From NCBI GenBank assembly GCA_041689995.1, contig JBDNFD010000010.1, forward strand, positions 1 to 7,436: DNA of 7,436 nucleotides, written 5' to 3'. The notes below the pieces were generated by a model. It did not search any database and had not been told where the DNA came from. It saw nothing but the letters and a program-made list of their open reading frames with translations. Shown piece by piece: positions 1-5,585 of the stretch. Each line of letters begins with the position of its first letter. The stretch's first letter is position 1. Made by a program: the position numbers and the translations under genes. Source of the DNA: DASSWG01 sp041689995 (GTDB lineage: Bacteria > Bacteroidota > Bacteroidia > Flavobacteriales > Flavobacteriaceae).

Positions 1-141
1 GTTTCCCAAGGTATCGACAATTCCCGCATCAGCGGTGAAGGCTTCGGGGAAACCATGCCCAAGGTCGATTGCGGCAATGGCTGCACCGAGGAGCAGTACC
101 AAGAGAACAGAAGATCGGAGTTCAGGATCTTGAAGGAATAG
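1..141 (+). CDS. OmpA-family outer-membrane protein, C-terminal end only (5' truncated by window edge)
   Basis: Frame 1 is open from the first base to a TAG stop and gives 46 residues. They contain the end of an OmpA/MotB-like peptidoglycan-binding domain: a GIDNSRISGEGFGE stretch (about residues 4-17), then Cys-GNG-Cys, then NRRSEFRI just before the stop. GID-SRI, GFGE and NRRSEF are the usual last helix and strand of this fold, and the Cys pair in the loop is common in Bacteroidota versions. In those bacteria the domain usually ends a large protein anchored in the outer membrane that binds peptidoglycan noncovalently through its diaminopimelate group. The N-terminal architecture lies outside the window, so which OmpA subtype this is cannot be told. 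The gene is followed within 20 bp by a strong terminator. Confidence 0.88.
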   Translation, partial: VSQGIDNSRISGEGFGETMPKVDCGNGCTEEQYQENRRSEFRILKE

Positions 142-160
142 CGAGTGGAAAGAACCAATA

Positions 161-197
161 AAAATAAGCCTCGAAATAACTTCGTGGCTTATTTTTT
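161..197 (+). terminator. Rho-independent terminator, probably bidirectional
   Basis: AAAATAAGCC (161-170) pairs perfectly with GGCTTATTTT (186-195). After one T-T mismatch, CGAA (172-175) pairs with TTCG (181-184), leaving a 5-nt loop. The stem runs into six T residues (192-197) on the plus strand, and the A-rich left arm gives a T-rich 3' side on the minus strand. It sits 19 bp after the OmpA-family stop and about 130 bp beyond the stop of the converging lipoprotein gene, so it can end both transcripts. Confidence 0.85.
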
Positions 198-324
198 AAT
201 TAAATAATTTTCGGGAAATAATTCTTTTTTTTCAATGTAATCGAATTATTCATCTAGCTAACAGATAATTAGGATTTGTATTCACTTGGAGATCGTAGGT
301 TTCCTGTGAATCGACCATAAAATT
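198..324. other. AT-rich intergenic spacer between convergent genes
   Basis: No credible reading frame or RNA gene was seen here. The spacer holds an 8-bp inverted repeat, AATAATTC (217-224) with GAATTATT (243-250), and a 6-bp pair, ATTCAC (280-285) with GTGAAT (306-311). Neither is followed by a clear T run on the minus strand, so neither makes a convincing terminator for the lipoprotein gene. In AT-rich DNA both may be chance. Confidence 0.5.
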
Positions 325-330
325 TTATGG
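315..330. repeat. 16-bp perfect palindrome spanning the lipoprotein stop codon
   Basis: CCATAAAA is followed directly by TTTTATGG, so the 16 bases are self-complementary with no spacer. The palindrome covers the TAA stop (325-327, minus) of the lipoprotein gene. With no loop it would need to open centrally to form an RNA hairpin, so a double-stranded DNA binding site or chance are both possible. Its function is unknown. Confidence 0.5.
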
Positions 331-885
331 AATAACATCCAACGTTTTGCTGTAATAGTAATAGTCGGTGGTGGTTTTTTCCGAAGTGTTCCCGAAAAGT
401 TGTGAATTTTTGTAGTGGTAATGTTGAACAATTATTTCGTCTAAATTTCCTACGGAAATCCTGATTTTTTCTTTGCTATTAAAAAAGAACAAATAGGGAA
501 TTCCAAAAAAGAAATTCTTGCTTTTAATCTGAAAAGTTCCTTTTTTCAGTTTTCCTTTTACGATATACCTTTCAGGCCCAAAGGGTTTGTAGCTGATCAC
601 TTCCAATTGCTTTGGGCCAAGAAGTGCAAGTTTGATTGAATCTACATTTTGTTCTTTTAAATTGACGATTTCCAAAAATGTTTTATAATCAAAATTGGTT
701 TTATAGGGATGGTTAAAATAAACGCCGTCCATGATTTCTGGTTGGTTTTCATAAATAGGAATGGTGCCATTTATTTTTTCCGGATATTGAAAAACAGAAC
801 AAGAAGTAAATAAAAATAGGAACCCAACCAATATTGTTGATGGTATCAATTTTGTTGGTTTTGATAGAGAAAGAAGTTTGTTCAT
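325..885 (-). CDS. Small putative lipoprotein of unknown function
   Basis: The 186-residue product begins with a basic segment (MNKLLSLSKPTK), a hydrophobic stretch (about residues 13-26) and a lipobox-like FTSC with the acceptor Cys at residue 29. This indicates a signal peptidase II lipoprotein. Phe at -3 departs from the classical Leu but is tolerated. The mature part is about 158 residues, rich in Lys, Phe and Tyr, with alternating hydrophobic residues that suggest beta strands, and a Tyr-rich end (TTTDYYYYSK). Basic residues rather than an acidic run follow the Cys, so surface exposure is not indicated. I do not recognise the family. Its ATG overlaps the stop of the upstream GH3 gene in an ATGA arrangement (882-885), so it is the second gene of that operon and is probably translationally coupled. 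This suggests, without proving, that the lipoprotein works with the GH3 product. Confidence 0.82.
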   Translation of the reverse strand: MNKLLSLSKPTKLIPSTILVGFLFLFTSCSVFQYPEKINGTIPIYENQPEIMDGVYFNHPYKTNFDYKTFLEIVNLKEQNVDSIKLALLGPKQLEVISYKPFGPERYIVKGKLKKGTFQIKSKNFFFGIPYLFFFNSKEKIRISVGNLDEIIVQHYHYKNSQLFGNTSEKTTTDYYYYSKTLDVIP

Positions 886-2396
886 AGGTTCATTTTCAGT
901 AATTCCTCCAAATAATCGCGGGTGTTCGAGAGCCTGGGGATTTTATGCTGTCCTCCGATTTTATCGTGCTTTTTTAACCAATCATAGAACAATTTTTCCC
1001 GTGCAATATGGATTTTCAAATGGTTTAGGGTTATGTTGTTGAAACGTTTGGCTTCATAATCGCTGTTTAAATTTTGAAGGGTTTTATCTAAAATTTCAGC
1101 AAAAACACTTAAATTATTTGGGGGGGTTTTAAATTCGATCATCCATTCGTGCGCACCTTTTTCTTTTCCTTTCATAAAAATCGGAGCCGCAGTATAATCT
1201 ACTATTTCAGAGTTGGTTTCTTTCGAAGCTTTTCGTAATGCTTTTTCGGCATTTTCAATGATCAATTCTTCGCCAAACACATTAATATGATGTTTCGTTC
1301 TCCCAGTGACCTTGATGCGATAGGGGGAAATGGAAGTGAACCGAATGGTGTCGCCGATCTTATAACGCCATAATCCGGCATTGGTGGTGATAACAATGGC
1401 ATAATTTTTTCCGATTTCAACTTCGTTCAAAGGAATTATTTTTTCATCTTTACCGTCATGAGATTCTATGTGTATAAATTCATAAAAAATACCGTAATCT
1501 AGCATCAGCAACAATTCGGAGGAATTATTTTGGTCCTGTATGGCGAAAAATCCTTCCGAGGCATTGTAAATTTCATAATATTTAAAAGTATTGCCAGGAA
1601 TTATTTTTTTGTATTGATCGATATATGGCTCAAAATTCACCCCTCCGTGAAAATAGACTTCAATGTCCGGCCAAATTTCAAATAAACTTTTCTTTCCAGT
1701 GGTTTCCAACACTTGGTTCAGCAATACCAACATCCAGGAAGGAACTCCGGCCAAACTGGTAACATTTTCTTGGATTGTTTCGTTCACAATGGCCTGCATT
1801 TTCACTTCCCAATTGTTCATGAGGGAAACTTCGCTGCTCGGGGTGCTGCTATATGTGGCCCAAAACGGCATATTGTCTATTAAAATCGCAGATAAATCCC
1901 CAAAGGAAGTTCCGTTTTTTCGGTAAATTTCCTTGCTTCCCCCCAAACGAAGACTTTTCCCTGTGAATAACTGTGAATTTTCATTGTTGTTCAAATACAT
2001 GCATAATAAATCTTTGCTTGCGGCATAATGGCAATCTTCCAATGAATTACTGCTGACAGGAATAAATTTACTTTTGGCGTTTGTAGTTCCGCTGGATTTC
2101 GCGAACCATTTTATGGGCGTGGGCCAAAAGATGTTATTTTCGCCCAATCTGCATCGTTCAATGTCTTTTTCGTAGTCTTCATAGGTCCTGATGGGCACTC
2201 GTTCCGCGAAAGTTTTATAATTTTGTATTTCAGAAAAACCATACTTTTTTCCGTATTCAGTGTCTTTTGCCTTTTCCAATAAAAGGTGGAGCAGCTCAAA
2301 TTGAACATCATGCGGATATTTCAAAAAAAGTTCCATTTGATGGATTCTTTTTTTCAAAAACCAAGAAGCTATTGAGTTTATGATGGGAGTTGGCAT
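882..2396 (-). CDS. GH3 auxin-responsive promoter family protein (adenylate-forming acyl/amino-acid ligase fold)
   Basis: The 504-residue length is typical for bacterial GH3 proteins. ANL-superfamily signatures appear in order: the nucleotide-binding loop KSSGTTNAKSKFIP (about 100-113), the EIYNASEG motif (about 275-282), WRYKIGD (about 343-349), the hinge-region GRTKHHINVFGE (about 365-376), and GGQHKIPRL near the C-terminus (about 481-489). Plant GH3 enzymes adenylate jasmonate or indole-acetate and join the acyl group to an amino acid. The substrates of bacterial members are not established, so the expected chemistry is ATP-dependent acyl-adenylate formation followed by amide or ester transfer, with unknown partners. 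No signal peptide or membrane segment is seen, so it should be cytosolic. It is first in a two-gene operon with a lipoprotein (4-bp ATGA overlap) and divergent from DUF2797. The family call is secure; the biological role is not. Confidence 0.94.
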   Translation of the reverse strand: MPTPIINSIASWFLKKRIHQMELFLKYPHDVQFELLHLLLEKAKDTEYGKKYGFSEIQNYKTFAERVPIRTYEDYEKDIERCRLGENNIFWPTPIKWFAKSSGTTNAKSKFIPVSSNSLEDCHYAASKDLLCMYLNNNENSQLFTGKSLRLGGSKEIYRKNGTSFGDLSAILIDNMPFWATYSSTPSSEVSLMNNWEVKMQAIVNETIQENVTSLAGVPSWMLVLLNQVLETTGKKSLFEIWPDIEVYFHGGVNFEPYIDQYKKIIPGNTFKYYEIYNASEGFFAIQDQNNSSELLLMLDYGIFYEFIHIESHDGKDEKIIPLNEVEIGKNYAIVITTNAGLWRYKIGDTIRFTSISPYRIKVTGRTKHHINVFGEELIIENAEKALRKASKETNSEIVDYTAAPIFMKGKEKGAHEWMIEFKTPPNNLSVFAEILDKTLQNLNSDYEAKRFNNITLNHLKIHIAREKLFYDWLKKHDKIGGQHKIPRLSNTRDYLEELLKMNL

Positions 2397-2493
2397 GAAT
2401 TCACGTATATTTGAAATTGATCACCACAAAGAAAAAAGCCTGTTTCCAAATGATAAAATCGATGTTTTAGTGGAAAGGTAAAGATATAAAAAT
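2397..2493. promoter_or_regulatory. Divergent intergenic region between GH3 (minus) and DUF2797 (plus)
   Basis: These 97 bp must hold the leaders for both divergent genes and probably their promoters. The plus side has one good -7 match (separate entry). For GH3 the best minus-strand candidates are TATCTTTA and TATCATTTG, which are one mismatch and one extra spacer base away from TAnnTTTG, and neither has a TTG at the right distance. No strong Shine-Dalgarno site precedes either ATG, as is usual in Bacteroidota. The sequence just before the DUF2797 ATG is A-rich. Confidence 0.5.
2406..2413 (+). promoter_or_regulatory. Candidate Bacteroidota -7 box (TATATTTG) for the DUF2797 gene
   Basis: TATATTTG is an exact match to the TAnnTTTG -7 consensus of Bacteroidota primary sigma factors and lies 80 bp before the DUF2797 ATG. 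The nearest upstream TTG (2390-2392) leaves only 13 bp where about 17-23 are usual, and the next (2372-2374) leaves 31, so the -33 half is not supported. If used, the promoter would overlap the GH3 start region. Confidence 0.35.
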
Positions 2494-3288
2494 ATGCAAT
2501 ATCAGGGAGTTTTAAAAAAAATGTTGACCGAATTTTCCGTGCCAATACAATATTATTTGGTTTTTGAAAATGATTTTCTCCATTTGAACCAATTGTTGGA
2601 CAAAAACGTGACGGTTCAATTTTTGGGGCATCAATGTTTGGGCTGTGGCGAAGATAAAACAATTTTTAGACAAGGATTTTGTTACGACTGTTTCTATAAA
2701 ACCCCGCTGACAGGTGATTGGATCATGCGTCCGGAACTCAGCACAGCACATTTGGAAAAGGCGGACCGGGATTTGGAATATGAGAAAAAAGTACAGTTGC
2801 AGCCTCATGTGGTTTATTTGGCCAATTCAAGCAATGTGAAAGTGGGGGTGACCCGAAAAACTCAGGTGCCAACGCGATGGATTGATCAGGGAGCGCACAA
2901 AGCCATGGAAATCGTGGAAGTTCCAAACCGCTATTTGGCAGGAATTACAGAAGTTGCATTGAAAATGCACATCGCCGATAAAACCAATTGGCGCACCATG
3001 TTGAAAAATGAACTCTCTGAAGAAAGTTTGGCGGAAACGCGTTCGAGGCTGAAACCTTTTATTCCAGAGGAGGCAAAACCTTACTTTTTAGAAAACAATC
3101 AAGAAACCGATTTGAATTTTCCCGTACTTCAATATCCATTGAAATTAAGGGTTTTGAACCTTCAAAAGACCCCGAATTTCACGGGAAGATTAAAAGGCAT
3201 CAAGGGTCAATATCTTATTTTTGAAGACGGCACTGTTTTCAACGTCCGCTCAAACGAAGGCCTTGTTATCGGGTTGTCGGTAGGTTGA
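2494..3288 (+). CDS. DUF2797 family protein with zinc-ribbon-like Cys knuckle and possible GIY-YIG-like domain
   Basis: The 264-residue product matches the DUF2797 family from its start (MQYQGVLKKMLTEF, then PIQYYL), which supports the chosen ATG over Met10. Four cysteines form two CxxC pairs (C48/C51 and C63/C66), the pattern of a structural zinc site. After it, residues about 106-167 read VVYLA, KVGVT (116-120), R128-W, then an ITEVALKMH helix with E153, then NWR. This order (Tyr strand, K-V-G strand, Arg helix, Glu helix) resembles the T5orf172-type GIY-YIG nuclease layout. The C-terminal part is beta-rich (LKGIKGQYLIFEDGTVFNV). No function is established that I know of; a nucleic-acid role is an inference from the Zn-ribbon plus GIY-YIG-like arrangement. 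The gene is monocistronic, divergent from GH3 and convergent with the GT9 gene at a 1-bp distance. Confidence 0.88.
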   Translation: MQYQGVLKKMLTEFSVPIQYYLVFENDFLHLNQLLDKNVTVQFLGHQCLGCGEDKTIFRQGFCYDCFYKTPLTGDWIMRPELSTAHLEKADRDLEYEKKVQLQPHVVYLANSSNVKVGVTRKTQVPTRWIDQGAHKAMEIVEVPNRYLAGITEVALKMHIADKTNWRTMLKNELSEESLAETRSRLKPFIPEEAKPYFLENNQETDLNFPVLQYPLKLRVLNLQKTPNFTGRLKGIKGQYLIFEDGTVFNVRSNEGLVIGLSVG

Positions 3289-3289
3289 T

Positions 3290-4327
3290 TTACAGAATGG
3301 ATTTTATCCGCAGAATTAGTTCATCCATTCCGGTTTCCTTCGTGTTTATCCCGAAACTTTTGTTTCCGTAAGGTTCATATTTCTCTTTCTTTGTTACCGA
3401 AAATAAACCGATGGTCGGAGTTTGGGAGGCACTCGATAAATGCATCATTCCGCTGTCGGTGCCGATAAATAATTCTGTGTTTGCGATTACAGCCGTGATT
3501 TCCCGAATGTCCATACTGTAGAATGTTGGGGCCGAAAAACCAATTTGTGAAACGTTTTCTTTAGGAAGGATCTCAATAAAATTGTAGTTCGGAAATTCCG
3601 TTTTCAGCTTTCCATAAAATTCCATCCACCAGGCTTCTGAATGGCGTTTTCCTCCCGTGGCATAAGTGAACAGGGAGATGGTCTTTTTCTCGTTTTTCAC
3701 GAGGTTCTCAATAATTTTTTGTCCTTTTATGGTTTCCGGGGAAGTTAATTTGATGTTTAAAGGAGGAACAGGTTTCAAATTAATTTCTTTTTCCGAAAGC
3801 ATATGCCTGAGATTATAAACGGGATATTTGGCCAAATGAACGAAATCACTGTATTTTGTAGAAAGATCCACCTCGTTTTCGCCGAAGAATTTATGTTTCC
3901 CACGGGCAAATTTTGTCGATAGTTTTCCCGAAGAAGAACGTTTGTCCACATTGAAAACGAGATCATACCTGCGTTTTTTTAGTTTTAGCCATCCCCAAAT
4001 ATACAAGTGGAATTGTTTGAAATGTTTTTTTGGTAAGCGGATGATCTGGTCGATATTTTTGTAATTTTCAAAAAGAATCAGGGACAAATTCCCTTTGACG
4101 AACAAATCGATTTTGCAGTTGGGAAAAACTTCGCTGATTTCCTGTACCAGTGGCGTGATCAACAATTGATTTCCTAAGCGGTGATTAGGCCGGCAAATTA
4201 ATACTCGTTTGATTTCGGCAGGAACGAGCGGAACGAAATTTTTTTCCTTTGAAGGGTTTCCCAAATTTTTGGTGATCCCGCCCATTACATTTCTGCGGAT
4301 TTTATTTATTTTCCCTAAAATGCTCAT
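3290..4327 (-). CDS. Glycosyltransferase family 9 protein (ADP-heptose:LPS heptosyltransferase-like)
   Basis: The 345-residue product has the two-lobed GT-B layout of GT9. Residues 41-60 form the first strand and loop (RVLICRPNHRLGNQLLITPL), equivalent to the usual RILI-(x)-GD-(x)-TP segment. The donor-lobe signature FIGTDSGMMHLSSA (287-300) is followed by TPTIGLF (303-309). GT9 enzymes transfer heptose from ADP-heptose onto the lipopolysaccharide inner core at the cytoplasmic face of the inner membrane. The acceptor and sugar here cannot be assigned, and many Bacteroidota GT9 members are uncharacterised. The usual Gly-Asp of the N-lobe reads Gly-Asn (N53), an unusual feature because that Asp is the proposed base in WaaC. 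No signal peptide is seen; the basic N-terminus (residues 1-30) could touch the membrane, and Met15 is an alternative start. The nearest upstream gene on the strand is the racemase paralogue, 178 bp away. Confidence 0.9.
   Translation of the reverse strand: MSILGKINKIRRNVMGGITKNLGNPSKEKNFVPLVPAEIKRVLICRPNHRLGNQLLITPLVQEISEVFPNCKIDLFVKGNLSLILFENYKNIDQIIRLPKKHFKQFHLYIWGWLKLKKRRYDLVFNVDKRSSSGKLSTKFARGKHKFFGENEVDLSTKYSDFVHLAKYPVYNLRHMLSEKEINLKPVPPLNIKLTSPETIKGQKIIENLVKNEKKTISLFTYATGGKRHSEAWWMEFYGKLKTEFPNYNFIEILPKENVSQIGFSAPTFYSMDIREITAVIANTELFIGTDSGMMHLSSASQTPTIGLFSVTKKEKYEPYGNKSFGINTKETGMDELILRIKSIL
3295..3330. repeat. 8-bp inverted repeat at the DUF2797/GT9 convergence
   Basis: GAATGGAT (3295-3302) and ATCCATTC (3323-3330) are perfect inverted arms around a 20-nt loop. 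The repeat lies in the last codons of the GT9 gene and starts 6 bp after the DUF2797 stop. There is no T run on either side, so it is not a classical terminator. A 3' mRNA stem for either transcript is possible, and so is chance. Confidence 0.4.
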
Positions 4328-4505
4328 ATACTTGGTCGAATTGTTTTTTTGGGAGCTTTTTCTAAGAGTACCACTTCTTCCGTAAATTTCTTAAAAATCT
4401 GAAAGTGTTCAAAAATAGTTCTTTTTTACAAATAGTGGAAATTTGGGATTTGGCCAAGGTTCAATTTAAAGTACTAAAATTTTTCTTGGCTAGTCGAATT
4501 TAGAA
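4328..4505 (-). promoter_or_regulatory. 178-bp leader region upstream of the GT9 gene
   Basis: This gap separates the racemase paralogue stop from the GT9 start on the same strand and is the only sizeable spacer in that minus-strand run, so a GT9 promoter is likely here. The best -7-like match on the minus strand is TATTTTTG (4417 to 4410), but its TTG lies only 11 bp upstream. A tandem CCAAATC/CCAAATT pair (minus) and an 8-bp palindrome TTGGCCAA (4450-4457) are also present. I see no riboswitch, small ORF or convincing terminator. Confidence 0.4.
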
Positions 4506-5582
4506 CTAATCAATAAGCTCTTTCTTGATGTATCGCGAATTCATCACCCGTAACGCACCCATATAATTCATTTTGAAAGTAACCATATCGCCGACTTTAT
4601 AATCCTGTTTTGCTTTGGTCAGGTCCACGATCAACATATCTGAACTTGCTCCAATAATAGTGAGGTTTGTGTTCACCGGGCCAAGGAAACTACTTTTAGA
4701 AATATCCAACAAGCCGAGATCTAAAATGCCGCGTTTCTGGATTTTCCCAAATTCGTTCTCATCAATTTCAAAAGTTTCCCCGGAAGGGTTGTTTTCCAAT
4801 TCACCGTACGGAACACTTGGTTTATCGGTAATTTCGATAATTTGTGAATGCAGCAGGAAAATATCGTCCTTCATTCCTTCGATGGTGTTATTTTCAAAAA
4901 GATCCGTCCCGAAAAAAAGCGTTTCCCCAACCCGAAAATGGTTTACCCCTTTCGGAACCAACCCTTTGAGCAACAGCGGAACCATAACGGAAGAACCACC
5001 AGAAACACCCCTTATCTTTTTCCCAAACTTCGCTTCGATCAATTGTTCGTATAAGCTCAATTGAATTAACTTGTCCTTGCTGGGCATAATTCCGCTGAGG
5101 CAGTTCAGGTTCGAACCAATTCCAGCGACTTCGATATTTGGAAGCTCGAACACCTTTTTGTAAAAGCCCATTAAAAATTCGCCCATAATCCCTTCGCGCA
5201 AATCGCCCAGTTCGATCATGATAATAATCCGGTGGATTTTGCCTTGTTTTTTGGCTTCGTCGGAGAGCCATTTGATCGTTGTGAATTCCGTGTTGAAACT
5301 CACATCGGCGACTTTTACGATTTTTGGAATGTATTTTCTTGCCGGCGGTTTTATATAAATTGTTTCGGCGGAAGGTTTCAATTTTTTGATGGTTTCCAAA
5401 TTGGATAGACGCGAATCTGAAACTTGTTCATCACCAAGCGACAAAACGAATTTTAAATAGGTTTCATTACCGCAAAGCAGTTTCACCACTGGCGTCCATT
5501 CGATATTATTTTTTTCGAACAAATCTTGCAAATAGCGATAATTGTGCTTTAAGGAAGATTTGCTTAAGGTGACATAAGCCAT
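4506..5582 (-). CDS. Alanine/ornithine racemase family PLP-dependent enzyme
   Basis: The 358-residue product has the fold-type III PLP barrel with a C-terminal beta domain. PVVKLLCGN places the PLP-binding Lys at residue 34. Other family marks are LGDLREGI (about 125-131), GSNLNCLSGIMPS (about 155-167), the phosphate-binding SGGSSVM (about 193-199), FRVGETLFFGTD (about 215-226) and GASSDMLIVDL (about 310-320). The replacement of the classical alanine racemase KxNAYGHG by KLLCGN, and of the HxA loop by NLNCLSGI, put it with the ornithine racemase/YhfX-like group. Members include clostridial ornithine racemase; the substrate here is unknown and could be Ala, Orn, Lys or another amino acid. It starts 3 bp after the stop of an upstream alanine racemase, so both are cotranscribed. 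Cytosolic; no signal peptide. The family is secure, the substrate is not. Confidence 0.9.
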   Translation of the reverse strand: MAYVTLSKSSLKHNYRYLQDLFEKNNIEWTPVVKLLCGNETYLKFVLSLGDEQVSDSRLSNLETIKKLKPSAETIYIKPPARKYIPKIVKVADVSFNTEFTTIKWLSDEAKKQGKIHRIIIMIELGDLREGIMGEFLMGFYKKVFELPNIEVAGIGSNLNCLSGIMPSKDKLIQLSLYEQLIEAKFGKKIRGVSGGSSVMVPLLLKGLVPKGVNHFRVGETLFFGTDLFENNTIEGMKDDIFLLHSQIIEITDKPSVPYGELENNPSGETFEIDENEFGKIQKRGILDLGLLDISKSSFLGPVNTNLTIIGASSDMLIVDLTKAKQDYKVGDMVTFKMNYMGALRVMNSRYIKKELID

Positions 5583-5585
5583 AAT

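Noticed and set aside
217..250. AATAATTC/GAATTATT inverted repeat as a second terminator
   Set aside because: The arms are all but pure A/T with an 18-nt loop and no T run after the stem in either direction; the hairpin at 161-197 is far stronger.
2378..2808. Minus-strand frames across the DUF2797 start and the divergent spacer
   Set aside because: They overlap the conserved 5' part of DUF2797, and their products have no coherent motifs or plausible context.
4410..4417. TATTTTTG on the minus strand as a GT9 promoter -7 box
   Set aside because: It fits TAnnTTTG, but the only nearby TTG is 11 bp upstream, too close for a Bacteroidota promoter, and such matches are frequent in AT-rich DNA. It is mentioned only in the leader entry.
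4615..5064. 149-codon plus-strand frame inside the racemase paralogue
   Set aside because: It lies wholly within a well-supported gene on the opposite strand, and its product has no recognisable motif; it is an antisense shadow.
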